In this document: positions 1 through 15,300 of the stretch, in pieces
How positions within the stretch are numbered: the first letter of the stretch is position 1
Layout: every line of letters starts with the position of its first letter
Assembly (NCBI GenBank): GCA_032207245.1
Contig: CM063507.1
Span: forward strand, 89,563,433-89,627,432
Direction of reading: 5' to 3'
Length of the DNA stretch: 64,000 nucleotides
Source of the DNA: Pardosa pseudoannulata
Taxonomy: Eukaryota; Arthropoda; Arachnida; Araneae; Lycosidae
Program-made: the position numbers and the translations under genes
Notes under the pieces: generated by a model
Seen by the model: only the letters and a program-made list of their open reading frames with translations
What the model was told of the DNA's origin: nothing
Databases searched by the model: none

Positions 1-185
1 AGGTATGAGTTATCTGTGTCCCCATTTAAACGATTCGGAAAAAATACTGTAAAAATTATATTAACACAGATGGCGCTCTTTGAAGTTAAGTAAATTAGTT
101 TCAACTCAATCAAATGTAGTATAGAAGTGTTCCACTTGAATAGATCGACACGCCCATATATAATATTAATTAATTTCCTTGAGTT

Positions 186-370
186 AGGTATGAGTTATCT
201 GTGTCCCCATTTCAACGATTCGGAAAAAATACCGTAAAAATTATATTAACACAGATGGCGCTCTATGAAGTTAAGTAAATTATTTTAAACTCAATAGAAT
301 GTAGTATAGACGTGTTCCACTAGAATAGCCCCACACGCCCATATATAATATTAATTAATTTACTTGAGTT
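186..370 (+). repeat. Representative satellite monomer with internal dyad
   Basis: One 185 bp unit taken from AGGTATGAG to the next AGGTATGAG. It holds ATCTGTGT at 197-204 and its exact reverse complement ACACAGAT at 249-256, separated by 44 bp. Variants reading ATCTGTGA or ATCTGTGC keep 7 of the 8 pairs. The second arm runs directly into the invariant TGGCGC core. Confidence 0.85.
248..261 (+). promoter_or_regulatory. CTCF-like core motif, one example of about 101
   Basis: CAGATGGCGC in the monomer fits the YAGRKGGCRS part of the known metazoan CTCF consensus at every position, while the bases upstream of it do not fit. The core is present in nearly every monomer and is among its least variable parts. 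Occupancy by CTCF is inference; the motif is short and satellite homogenisation alone could preserve it. Confidence 0.3.
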
Positions 371-3300
371 AGGTATGAGTTATATGTGACCCCATTTCAA
401 CGAATCGGAAAAAATACCACAAAAATTATATTAACACAGATGGCGCTCTTTGAAGTTAAGTAAATTATTTTAAACTCAATCAAATGTAGTATAGACGTGT
501 TCCACTTGAATAGACCTACACGCCCATACATAATATTAATTAATTTACATGAGTTAGGTATGAGTTATCTGTGTCCCCATTTCAACGAAACGGAAAAAAT
601 ACCACAAAATTTTATTAACACAGATGGCGCTCTTTGAAGTTCAGTAAATTATTTTAAAAGCAAACAAATGTGATATAGACTTGTTCCACTTGAAGAGACG
701 TACACGCCCATATGTATAATTAATTAATTTACTTGAGTTAGGTATGAGTTATCTGTGTCCCCATTTCAACGAAACGGAAAAAATAGAACAAAATTTTATT
801 AACACAGATGGCGCTGTTTGAAGTTAAGTAAATTATTTTAAACTCTATCAAATGTAGTTTAGACGTGTTCCACTTGAATAGACCGACACGCCCATATATA
901 ATATTAATTAATTTACTTGTTTTAGGTATGAGTTATCTGTGTCCCCATTTAAACGATTCGGAAAAAATACTGTAAAAATTATATTAACACAGATGGCGCT
1001 CTTTGAAGTTAAGTAAATTAGTTTCAACTCAATCAAATGTAGTATAGACGTGTTCCACTTGAATAGACCTACAAGCCCATATATAATATTATATAATTTA
1101 CTTGAGTTAGGTATGAGTTATCTGTGACCCCATTTCAACGAATCGGAAAAAATACCACAAAAATTATATTAACACAGATGGCGCTGTTTGAAGTTAATAA
1201 ATTATTTTAAACTCAATCAAATGTAGTATAGACGTGTTAAACTTGAATAGACCTACACGCCCATTTATGATATTAATTAATTTACTTGAGTTAGGTGTGA
1301 GTTATCTGTGTCCCCATTTCAACGAATCGGAAAAAATACCACAAAAATTTTATTAACACAGATGGCGCTCTTTGAAGTTCAGTAAATTATTTTAAAAACA
1401 AACAAATGTGATATAGACGTGTTCCGCTTGAAGAGACCTACACGCCCATATGTAATATTAATTAATTTACATGAGTTAGGTGTGAGTTATCTGTGCCCCC
1501 ATTTCAACGAATTTTAAAAAATACCACAAAAATTTTATTAACACAGATGGCGCTCTTTGAAGTTCAGTAAATTATTTTAAAAGCAAACAAATGTGATATA
1601 GACGTGTTCCGCTTGAAGAGACCTACACGCCCATATGTAATATTAATTAATTTACTTGAGTTAGGTATGAGTTATCTGTGTCCCCATTTCAACGAAACGG
1701 AAAAAATACCACAAAAATTATATTAACACAGATGGCGCTCTTTGAAGTTCAGTAAATTATTTTAAAAACAAACAAATGTGATATAGACGTGTTCCACTTG
1801 AAGAGACCTACACGCCCATATGTAATATTAATTAATTTACTTGAGTTAGGTATGAGTTATCTGTGTCCCCATTTCAACGAAACGGAAAAAATAGAACAAA
1901 ATTTTATTAACACAGATGGCGCTGTTTGAAGTTAAGTAAATTATTTTAAACTCTATCAAATGTAGTTTAGACGTGTTCCGCTTGAAGAGACCTACACGCC
2001 CATATGTAATATTAATTAATTTACATGAGTTAGGTGTGAGTTATCTGTGCCCCCATTTCAACGAATTTTAAAATATACCACAAAATTTTATTAACACAGA
2101 TGGCGCTCTTTGAAGTTCAGTAAATTATTTTAAAAGCAAACAAATGTGATATAGAATTGTTCCACTTGAAGAGACCTACACGCCCATATATAATATTATA
2201 TAATTTACTTGAGTTAGGTATGAGTTATCTGTGACCCCATTTCAACGAATCGGAAAAAATACCACAAAAATTATATTAACACAGATGGCGCTGTTTGAAG
2301 TTAAGTAAATTATTTTAAACTCAATCAAATGTAGTATAGACGTGTTCCACTTGAATAGACCTACACGCCCATATATAATATTAATTAATTTACTTGAGTT
2401 AGGTGTGAATTATCTGTGTCCCCATTTCAACGAATCGGAAAAAATACCACAAAAATTATATTAACACAGATGGCGCTCTTTGAAGTTCCGTAAATTATTT
2501 TAAAAACAAACAAATGTGATATAGACGTGTTCCGCTTGAAGAGACCTACACGCCCATATGTAATATTAATTAATTTACTTGAGTTAGGTATGAGTTATCT
2601 GTGTCCCCATTTCAACGAAACGGAAAAAAATAGAAGAAAATTTTATTAACACAGATGGCGCTGTTTGAAGTTAAGTAAATTATTTTAAACTCTATCAAAT
2701 GTAGTATAGAAGTGTTCCACTTTAATAGATCGACACGCCCATATATAATATTAATTAATTTACTTGAGTTAGGTATGAGTTATCTGTGTCCCCATTTCAA
2801 CGAATCGGAAAAAATACCTTAAAAATTATATTAACACAGATGGCGCCCTTTGAAGTTTAGTAAAATATTTTAAACTCAATCAAATGTAGTATAGACGTGT
2901 TCCACTTGAATAGACCTACACGCCCATATATAATATTAATTAATTTACTTGAGTTAGGTATGAGTTATCTGTGTCCCCATTTCAACGATTCGGAAAAAAT
3001 ACCGTAAAAATTATATTAACACAGATGGCGCTCTTTGAAGTTAAGTAAATTATTTTAAACTCAATCAAATGTAGTATAGACGTGTTCCACTTGAAGAGAC
3101 CAACACGCCCATATGTAATATTAATTAATTTACTTGAGTTAGGTATGAGTTATCTGTGTCCCCATTTCAACGAATCGGAAAATATACCACAAAAATTATA
3201 TTAACACAGATGGCGCTGTTTGAAGTTAATAAATTATTTTAAACTCAATAGAATGTAGTATAGACGTGTTCCACTTGAATAGACCTACACGCCCATACAT

Positions 3301-6300
3301 AATATTAATTAATTTACATGAGTTAGGTGTGAGTTATCTGTGTCCCCATTTCAACGAATTTTAAAAAATACCACAAAAATTTTATTAACACAGATGGCGC
3401 TCTTTGAAGTTCAGTAAATTATTTTAAAAGCAAACAAATGTGATATAGACTTGTTCCACTTGAAGAGACGTACACGCCCATATGTATAATTAATTAATTT
3501 ACTTGAGTTAGGTATGAGTTATCTGTGTCCCCATTTCAACGAAACGGAAAAAATAGAACAAAATTTTATTAACACAGATGGCGCTGTTTGAAGTTAAGTA
3601 AATTATTTTAAACTCAATCAAATGTAGTATAGACGTGTTCCACTTGAATAGACCGACACGCCCATATATAATATTAATTAATTTACTTGTTTTAGGTATG
3701 AGTTATCTGTGTCCCCATTTCAACGATTCGGAAAAAATACTGTAAAAATTATATTAACACAGATGGCGCTCTTTGAAGTTAAGTAAATTAGTTTCAACTC
3801 AATCAAATGTAGTATAGAAGTGTTCCACTTGAATAGATCGACACGCCCATATATAATATTAATTAATTTACTTGAGTTAGGTATGAGTTATCTGTGTCCC
3901 CATTTCAACGAATCGGAAAAAATACCACAAAAATTATATTAACACAGATGGCGCTGTTTGAAGTTAATAAATTATTTTAAACTCAATCAAATGTAGTATA
4001 GACGTGTTCCACTTGAATAGCCCCACACGCCCATATATAATATTAATTAATTTACTTGAGTTAGGTATGAGTTATATGTGACCCCATTTCAACGAATCGG
4101 AAAAAATACCACAAAAATTATATTAACACAGATGGCGCTGTTTGAAGTTAATAAATTATTTTAAACTCAATCAAATGTAGTATAGACGTGTTCCACTTGA
4201 ATAGACCTACACGGCCATACATAATATTAATTAATTTACATGAGTTAGGTGTGAGTTATCTGTGCCCCCATTTCAACGAATTTTAAAAAATACCACAAAA
4301 ATTTTATTAACACAGATGGCGCTCTATGAAGTTCAGTAAATTATTTTAAAAGCAAACAAATGTGATATAGACTTGTTCCACTTGAAGAGACGTACACGCC
4401 CATATGTATAATTAATTAATTTACTTGAGTTAGGTATGAGTTATCTGTGTCCCCATTTCAACGAAACGGAAAAAATAGAACAAAATTTTATTAACACAGA
4501 TGGCGCTGTTTGAAGTTAAGTAAATTATTTTAAACTCTATCAAATGTAGTTTAGACGTGTTCCACTTGAATAGACCGACACGCCCATATATAATATTAAT
4601 TAATTTACTTGTTTTAGGTATGAGTTATCTGTGTCCCCATTTCAACGATTCGGAAAAAATACCAGAAAAATTTTATTAACACAGATGGCGCTCTTTGAAG
4701 TTCAGTAAATTATTTTAAACTCAATCAAATGTAGTATAGACGTGTTCCACTTGAATAGACCTACAAGCCCATATATAATATTATATAATTTACTTGAGTT
4801 AGGTATGAGTTATCTGTGTCCCCATTTCAACGAATCGGAAAAAATACCACAAAAATTATATTAACACAGATGGCGCTGTTTGAAGTTCAGTAAATTATTT
4901 TAAAAGCAAACAAATGTAGTATAGACGTGTTAAACTTGAATAGACCTACACGCCCATATATAATATTAATTAATTTACTTGTTTTAGGTATGAGTTATCT
5001 GTGTCCCCATTTCAACGATTCGGAAAAAATACCAGAAAAATTTTATTAACACAGATGGCGCTCTTTGAAGTTCAGTAAATTATTTTAAAAACAAACAAAT
5101 GTGATATAGACGTGTTCCGCTTGAAGAGACCTACACGCCCATATGTAATATTAATTAATTTACATGAATTAGGTGTGAGTTATCTGTGCCCCCATTTCAA
5201 CGAATTTTAAAAAATACCACAAAAATTATATTAACACAGATGGCGCTCTTTGAAGTTCAGTAAATTATTTTAAAAACAAACAAATGTGATATAGACGTGT
5301 TCCGCTTGAAGAGACCTACACGCCCATATGTAATATTAATTAATTTACTTGAGTTAGGTATGAGTTATCTGTGTCCCCATTTCAACGAAACGGAAAAAAT
5401 AGAACAAAATTTTATTAACACCGATGGCGCTCTTTGAAGTTAAGTATATTATCTTAAACTCAGTCAAATGTAGTATAGACGTGTTCCGCTTGAAGAGACC
5501 TACACGCCCATATGTAATATTAATTAATTTACATGAGTTAGGTGTGAGTTATCTGTGCCCCCATTTCAACGAATTTTAAAATATACCACAAAATTTTATT
5601 AACACAGATGGCGCTCTTTGAAGTTCAGTAAATTATTTTAAAAGCAAACAAATGTGATATAGAATTGTTCCACTTGAAGAGACCTACACGCCCATATGTA
5701 ATATTAATTAATTTACTTGAGTTAGGTATGAGTTATCTGTGTCCCCATTTCAACGATTCGGAAAAAATACTACAAAATTTTATTAACACAGATGGCGCTC
5801 TTTGAAGTTAAGTAAATTATTTTAAACTCAATAGAATGTAGTATAGACGTGTTCCACTAGAATAGCCCCACACGCCCATATATAATATTAATTAATTTAC
5901 TTGAGTTAGGTATGAGTTATCTGTGACCCCATTTCAACGAATCGGAAAAAATACCACAAAAATTATATTAACACAGATGGCGCTGTTTGAAGTTAATAAA
6001 TTATTTTAAACTCAATCAAATGTAGTATAGACGTGTTCCACTTGAATAGACCTACACGGCCATACATAATATTAATTAATTTACATGAGTTAGGTGTGAG
6101 TTATCTGTGCCCCATTTCAACGAATTTTAAAAAATACCACAAAAATTTTATTAACACAGATGGCGCTCTTTGAAGTTCAGTAAATTATTTTAAAAGCAAA
6201 CAAATGTGATATAGAATTGTTCCACTTGAAGAGACCTACACGCCCATATGTAATATTAATTAATTTACTTGAGTTAGGTATGAGTTATCTGTGTCCCCAT

Positions 6301-9300
6301 TTCAACGAAACGGAAAAAATAGAACAAAATTTTATTAACACAGATGGCGCTGTTTGAAGTTAAGTAAATTATTTTAAACTCTATCAAATGTAGTATAGAA
6401 GTGTTCCACTTTAATAGATCGACACGCCCATATATAATATTAATTAATTTACTTGAGTTAGGTATGAGTTATCTGTGTCCCCATTTCAACGAATCGGAAA
6501 AAATACCTTAAAAATTATATTAACACAGATGGCGCCCTTTGAAGTTTAGTAAAATATTTTAAACTCAATCAAATGTAGTATAGACGTGTTCCACTTAAAT
6601 AGACCGACACGCCCATATATAATATTAATTAATTTACTTGAGTTAGGTATGAGTTATCTGTGTCCCCATTTCAACGAATCGGAAAAAATACCGTAAAAAT
6701 TATATTAACACAGATGGCGCCCTTTGAAGTTTAGTAAAATATTTTAAACTCAATCAAATGTAGTATAGACGTGTTCCACTTAAATAGACCGACACGCCCA
6801 TATATAATATTAATTAATTTACTTGAGTTAGGTATGAGTTATCTGTGTCCCCATTTCAACGAATTTTAAAAAATACCACAAAAATTTTATTAACACAGAT
6901 GGCGCTCTATGAAGTTCAGTAAATTATTTTAAAAGCAAACAAATGTGATATAGAATTGTTCCACTTGATGAGACCTACACGCCCATATATAATATTATAT
7001 AATTTACTTGAGTTAGGTATGAGTTATCTGTGACCCCATTTCAACGAATCGGAAAAAATACCACAAAAATTATATTAACACAGATGGCGCTGTTTGAAGT
7101 TAATAAATTATTTTAAACTCAATCAAATGTAGTATAGACGTGTTCCACTTGAATAGACCTACACGCCCATTTATGATATTAATTAATTTACTTGATTTAG
7201 GTGTGAGTTATCTGTGTCCCCATTTCAACGAATCGGAAAAAATACCGCAAAAATTATATTAACACAGATGGCGCTGTTTGAAGTTCCGTAAATTATTTTA
7301 AAAACAAACAAATGTGATATAGACGTGTTCCGCTTGAAGAGACCTACACGCCCATATGTAATATTAATTAATTTACTTGAGTTAGGTATGAGTTATCTGT
7401 GTCCCCATTTCAACGAATCGGAAAAAATACCACAAAATTTTATTAACACAGATGGCGCTGTTTGAAGTTAAGTAAATTATTTTAAACTCTATCAAATGTA
7501 GTTTAGACGTGTTCCACTTGAATAGACCGACACGCCCATATATAATATTAATTAATTTACTTGTTTTAGGTATGAGTTATCTGTGTCCCCATTTCAACGA
7601 TTCGGAAAAAATACCAGAAAAATTTTATTAACACAGATGGCGCTCTATGAAGTTAAGTAAATTATTTTAAACTCAATAGAATGTAGTATAGACGTGTTAA
7701 ACTTGAATAGACCTACAAGCCCATATATAATATTAATTAATTTACTTGAGTTAGGTATGAGTTATATGTGACCCCATTTCAACGAATCGGAAAAAATACC
7801 ACAAAAATTATATTAACACAGATGGCGCTGTTTGAAGTTAATAAATTATTTTAAACTCAATCAAATGTAGTATAGACGTGTTCCACTTGAATAGACCTAC
7901 ACGGCCATACATAATATTAATTAATTTACATGAGTTAGGTGTGAGTTATCTGTGCCCCCATTTCAACGAATTTTAAAAAATACCACAAAAATTTTATTAA
8001 CACAGATGGCGCTCTTTGAAGTTCAGTAAATTATTTTAAAAGCAAACAAATGTGATATAGACTTGTTCCACTTGAAGAGATGTACACGCCCATATGTATA
8101 ATTAATTAATTTACTTGAGTTAGGTATGAGTTATCTGTGTCCCCATTTCAACGAAACGGAAAAAATAGAACAAAATTTTATTAACACAGATGGCGCTGTT
8201 TGAAGTTAAGTAAATTATTTTAAACTCTATCAAATGTAGTATAGAAGTGTTCCACTTTAATAGATCGACACGCCCATATATAATATTAATTAATTTACTT
8301 GAGTTAGGTATGAGTTATCTGTGTCCCCATTTCAACGAATCGGAAAAAATACCTTAAAAATTATATTAACACAGATGGCGCCCTTTGAAGTTTAGTAAAA
8401 TATTTTAAACTCAATCAAATGTAGTATAGACGTGTTAAACTTAAATAGACCGACACGCCCATATATAATATTAATTAATTTACTTGAGTTAGGTATGAGT
8501 TATCTGTGTCCCCATTTCAACGATTCGGAAAAAATACCAGAAAATTTTATTAACACAGATGGCGCTCTCTGAAGTTCAGTAAATTATTTTAAAAACAAAC
8601 AAATGTGATATAGACGTGTTCCGCTTGAAGAGACCTACACGCCCATATGTAATATTAATTAATTTACTTGAGTTAGGTATGAGTTATCTGTGTCCCCATT
8701 TCAACGAAACGGAAAAAATAGAACAAAATTATATTAACACAGATGGCGCTGTTTGAAGTTAAGTAAATTATTTTAAACTCTATCAAATGTAGTATAGAAG
8801 TGTTCCACTTTAATAGATCGACACGCCCATATATAATATTAATTAATTTACTTGAGTTAGGTGTGAATTATCTGTGTCCCCATTTCAACGAATCGGTAAA
8901 AATACCACAAAAATTATATTAACACAGATGGCGCTCTTTGAAGTTCCGTAAATTATTTTAAAAACAAACAAATGTGATATAGACGTGTTCCGCTTGAAGA
9001 GACCTACACGCCCATATGTAATATTAATTAATTTACTTGAGTTAGGTATGAGTTATCTGTGTCCCCATTTCAACGAAACGGAAAAAAAATAGAACAAAAT
9101 TTTATTAACACAGATGGCGCTGTTTGAAGTTAAGTAAATTATTTTAAACTCTATCAAATGTAGTTTAGACGTGTTCCGCTTGAAGAGACCTACACGCCCA
9201 TATGTAATATTAATTAATTTACATGAGTTAGGTGTGAGTTATCTGTGCCCCCATTTCAACGAATTTTAAAATATACCACAAAAAATTTTATTAACACAGA

Positions 9301-12300
9301 TGGCGCTCTATGAAGTTCAGTAAATTATTTTAAAAGCAAACAAATGTGATATAGAATTGTTCCACTTGAAGAGACCTACACGCCCATACATAATATTAAT
9401 TAATTTACATGAGTTAGGTGTGAGTTATCTGTGTCCCCATTTCAACGATTCGGAAAAAATACCGTAAAAATTATATTAACACAGATGGCGCTGTTTGAAG
9501 TTAATAAATTATTTTAAACTCAATCAAATGTAGTATAGACGTGTTAAACTTAAATAGACCGACACGCCCATATATAATATTAATTATTTTACTTGAGTTA
9601 GGTGTGAGTTATCTGTGCCCCCATTTCAACGAATTTTAAAAAATACCACAAAAATTTTATTAACACAGATGGCGCTCTTTGAAGTTCAGTAAATTATTTT
9701 AAAAGCAAACAAATGTGATATAGACTTGTTCCACTTGAAGAGATGTACACGCCCATATGTATAATTAATTAATTTACTTGAGTTAGGTATGAGTTATCTG
9801 TGTCCCCATTTCAACGAAACGGAAAAAATACCACAAAAATTTTATTAACACAGATGGCGCTGTTTGAAGTTAAGTAAATTATTTTAAACTCTATCAAATG
9901 TAGTATAGAAGTGTTCCACTTTAATAGATCGACACGCCCATATATAATATTAATTAATTTACTTGAGTTAGGTATGAGTTATCTGTGTCCCCATTTCAAC
10001 GAATCGGAAAAAATACCGTAAAAATTATATTAACACAGATGGCGCCCTTTGAAGTTTAGTAAAATATTTTAAACTCAATCAAATGTAGTATAGACGTGTT
10101 CCACTTAAATAGACCGACACGCCCATATATAATATTAATTAATTTACTTGAGTTAGGTATGAGTTATCTGTGTCCCCATTTCAACGATTCGGAAAAAATA
10201 CCGTAAAAATTATATTAACACAGATGGCGCCCTTTGAAGTTAATTATATTATTTTAAACTCAATCAAATGTAGTATAGACGTGTTCCACTTAAATAGACC
10301 GACACGCCCATATATAATATTAATTAATTTACTTGAGTTAGGTATGAGTTATCTGTGTCCCCATTTCAACGATTCGGAAAAAATACCACAAAATTTTATT
10401 AACACAGATGGCGCTCTTTGAAGTTCAGTAAATTATTTTAAAAACAAACAAATGTGATATAGACGTGTTCCGCTTGAAGAGACCTACACGCCCATATGTA
10501 ATATTAATTAATTTACTTGAGTTAGGTATGAGTTATCTGTGTCCCCATTTCAACGAAACGGAAAAAATAGAACAAAATTTTATTAACACAGATGGCGCTG
10601 TTTGAAGTTAAGTAAATTATTTTAAACTCTATCAAATGTAGTATAGACGTGTTCCACTTGAATAGACCGACACGCCCATATATATAATTAATTAATTTAC
10701 TTGAGTTAGGTGTGAGTTATCTGTGTCCCCATTTCAACGAATCGGAAAAAATACCACAAAAATTATATTAACACAGATGGCGCTCTATGAAGTTCAGTAA
10801 ATTATTTTAAAAACAAATGTGATATAGACGTGTTCCGCTTGAAGAGACCTACACGCCCATATGTAATATTAATTAATTTACTTGAGTTAGGTATGAGTTA
10901 TCTGTGTCCCCATTTCAACGAAACGGAAAAAATAGAACAAAATTTTATTAACACAGATGGCGCTGTTTGAAGTTAAGTAAATTATTTTAAACTCTATCAA
11001 ATGTAGTATACACGTGTTCCGCTTGAAGAGACCTACACGCCCATATGTAATATTAATTAATTTACATGAGTTAGGTGTGAGTTATCTGTGCCCCATTTCA
11101 ACGAATAAAATATATCACAAATTTTTATTAACACAGATGGCGCTCATTGAAGTTCAGTAAATTATTTTAAAAGCAAACAAATGTGATATAGACGTGTTCC
11201 ACTTGAATAGACATACACGCCCATGTGTAATATTAATTAATTTACTTGAGTTAGGTATGAGTTATCTGTGACCCCATTTCAACGAATCGGAAAAAATACC
11301 ACAAAAATTATATTAACACAGATGGCGCTGTTTGAAGTTAATAAATTATTTTAAACTCAATCAAATGTAGTATAGACGTGTTCCACTTGAATAGACCTAC
11401 ACGCCCATTTATGATATTAATTAATTTACTTGAGTTAGGTGTGAGTTATCTGTGTCCCCATTTCAACGAATCGGAAAAAATACCACAAAAATTATATTAA
11501 CACAGATGGCGCTCTTTGAAGTTCAGTAAATTATTTTAAAAACAAACAAATGTGATATAGACGTGTTCCGCTTGAAGAGACCTACACGCCCATATGTAAT
11601 ATTAATTAATTTACTTGAGTTAGGTATGAGTTATCTGTGTCCCCATTTCAACGAAACGGAAAAAATAGAACAAAATTTTATTAACACAGATGGCGCTGTT
11701 TGAAGTTAAGTAAATTATTTTAAACTCTATCAAATGTAGTATAGACGTGTTCCACTTGAATAGACCGACACGCCCATATATAATATTAATTAATTTACTT
11801 GAGTTAGGTATGAGTTATCTGTGTCCCCATTTCAACGAATCGGAAAAAATACCACAAAAATTATATTAACACAGATGGCGCTGTTTGAAGTTAATAAATT
11901 ATTTTAAACTCAATCAAATGTAGTATAGACGTGTTCCACTTGAATAGACCTACACGGCCATACATAATATTAATTAATTTACATGAGTTAGGTGTGAGTT
12001 ATCTGTGCCCCCATTTCAACGAATTTTAAAATATACCACAAAATTTTATTAACACAGATGGCGCTGTTAGAAGTTCAGTAAATTATTTTAAAAGCAAACA
12101 AATGTAGTATAGACGTGTTCCACTTGAATAGACCTACACGCCCATACATAATATTAATTAATTTACTTGAGTTAGGTATGAGTTATCTGTGTCCCCATTT
12201 CAACGAAACGGAAAAAATAGAACAAAATTTTATTAACACAGATGGCGCTGTTTGAAGTTAAGTAAATTATTTTAAACTCTATCAAATGTAGTTTAGACGT

Positions 12301-15300
12301 GTTCCACTTGAATAGACCGACACGCCCATATATAATATTAATTAATTTACTTGTTTTAGGTATGAGTTATCTGTGTCCCCATTTCAACGATTCGGAAAAA
12401 ATACTGTAAAAATTATATTAACACAGATGGCGCTCTTTGAAGTTAAGTAAATTAGTTTCAACTCAATCAAATGTAGTATAGAAGTGTTCCACTTGAATAG
12501 ATCGACACGCCCATATATAATATTAATTAATTTACTTGAGTTAGGTATGAGTTATCTGTGTCCCCATTTCAACGATTCGGAAAAAATACCGTAAAAATTA
12601 TATTAACACAGATGGCGCTCTATGAAGTTAAGTAAATTATTTTAAACTCAATAGAATGTAGTATAGACGTGTTCCACTAGAATAGCCCCACACGCCCATA
12701 TATAATATTAATTAATTTACTTGAGTTAGGTATGAGTTATCTGTGTCCCCATTTCAACGATTCGGAAAAAATACCACAAAAATTATATTAACACAGATGG
12801 CGCTGTTTGAAGTTAATAAATTATTTTAAACTCAATCAAATGTAGTATAGACGTGTTCCACTTGAATAGACCTACACGGCCATACATAATATTAATTAAT
12901 TTACATGAGTTAGGTATGAGTTATCTGTGCCCCCATTTCAACGAATTTTAAAAAATACCACAAAATTTTATTAACACAGATGGCGCTCTTTGAAGTTCAG
13001 TAAATTATTTTAAAAGCAAACAAATGTGATATAGACTTGTTCCACTTGAAGAGACGTACACGCCCATATGTATAATTAATTAATTTACTTGAGTTAGGTA
13101 TGAGTTATCTGTGTCCCCATTTCAACGAAACGGAAAAAATAGAACAAAATTTTATTAACACAGATGGCGCTGTTTGAAGTTAAGTAAATTATTTTAAACT
13201 CTATCAAATGTAGTTTAGACGTGTTCCACTTGAATAGACCGACACGCCCATATATAATATTAATTAATTTACTTGTTTTAGGTATGAGTTATCTGTGTCC
13301 CCATTTCAAAAATTCGGAAAAAATACCGTAAAAATTATATTAACACAGATGGCGCTCTTTGAAGTTAAGTAAATTATTTTAAACTCAATCAAATGTAGTA
13401 TAGACGTGTTCAACTTGAATAGACCGACACGCCCATATATAATATTAATTAATTTACTTGAGTTAGGTGTGAGTTATCTGTGTCCCCATTTCAACGAATC
13501 GGAAAAAAATACCACAAAAATTATATTAACACAGATGGCGCTGTTTGAAGTTCAGTAAATTATTTTAAACTTAATCAAATGTAGTATAGACGTGTTCCAC
13601 TTGAATAGACCTACACCCCCATACATAATATTAATTAATTTACTTGTTTTAGGTATGAGTTATCTGTGTCCCCATTTCAACGATTCGGAAAAAATACCAG
13701 GAAAATTTTATTAACACAGATGGCGCTCTTTGAAGTTCAGTAAATTATTTTAAAAACAAACAAATGTGATATAGACGTGTTCCGCTTGAAGAGACCTACA
13801 CGCCCATATGTAATATTAATTAATTTACATGAGTTAGGTGTGAGTTATCTGTGTCCCCATTTCAACGATTCGGAAAAAATACCAGAAAAATTTTATTAAC
13901 ACAGATGGCGCTCTTTGAAGTTCAGTAAATTATTTTAAAACAAACAAATGTGATATAGACGTGTTCCGCTTGAAGAGACCTACACGCCCATATGTAATAT
14001 TAATTAATTTACTTGAGTTAGGTATGAGTTATCTGTGTCCCCATTTCAACGAAACGGAAAAAATAGAACAAAATTTTATTAACACAGATGGCGCTGTTTG
14101 AAGTTAAGTAAATTATTTTAAACTCTATCAAATGTAGTTTAGACGTGTTCCGCTTGAAGAGACCTACACGCCCATATGTAATATTAATTAATTTACATGA
14201 GTTAGGTGTGAGTTATCTGTGCCCCCATTTCAACGAATTTTAAAATATACCACAAAATTTTATTAACACAGATGGCGCTCTTTGAAGTTCAGTAAATTAT
14301 TTTAAAAGCAAACAAATGTGATATAGACGTGTTCCACTTGAATAGACCGACACGCCCATATATAATATTAATTAATTTACTTGAGTTAGGTATGAGTTAT
14401 CTGTGTCCCCATTTCAACGAAACGGAAAAAATAGAACAAAATTTTATTAACACAGATGGCGCTCTTTGAAGTTAAGTAAATTATTTTAAACTCAATCAAA
14501 TGTAGTATAGACGTGTTCCACTTGAATAGACCTACACGCCCATATGTAATATTAATTAATTTACTTGAGTTAGGTGTGAGTTATCTGTGTCCCCATTTCA
14601 ACGAATCGGAAAAAATACCACAAAAATTTTATTAACACAGATGGCGCTCTTTGAAGTTCAGTAAATTATTTTAAAAACAAACAAATGTGATATAGACGTG
14701 TTCCACTTGAAGAGACCTACACGCCCATATGTAATATTAATTAATTTACTTGAGTTAGGTATGAGTTATCTGTGTCCCCATTTCAACGAAACGGAAAAAA
14801 TAGAACAAAATTTTATTAACACAGATGGCGCTGTTTGAAGTTAAGTAAATTATTTTAAACTCAATCAAATGTAGTATAGACGTGTTCCACTTGAAGAGAC
14901 CTACACGCCCATATGTAATATTAATTAATTTACTTGAGTTAGGTATGAGTTATCTGTGTCCCCATTTCAACGAAACGGAAAAAATACCACAAAATTTTAT
15001 TAACACAGATGGCGCTCTTTGAAGTTCAGTAAATTATTTTAAAAACAAACAAATGTGATATAGACGTGTTCCGCTTGAAGAGACCTACACGCCCATACAT
15101 AATATTAATTAATTTACATGAGTTAGGTGTGAGTTATCTGTGCCCCCATTTCAACGAATTTTAAAAAATACCACAAAAATTTTATTAACACAGATGGCGC
15201 TCTTTGAAGTTCAGTAAATTATTTTAAAAGCAAACAAATGTGATATAGAATTGTTCCACTTGAAGAGACCTACACGCCCATATGTATAATTAATTAATTT

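Noticed and set aside
205..235. CENP-B box in the satellite
   Set aside because: ATTCGGAAAAAATACC has the TTCG and the central A but lacks the CGGG end of the box.
10170..10421. 83-codon open frame in the satellite
   Set aside because: It spans more than one monomer and encodes the repeat itself; neighbouring monomers carry stops in the same frame.
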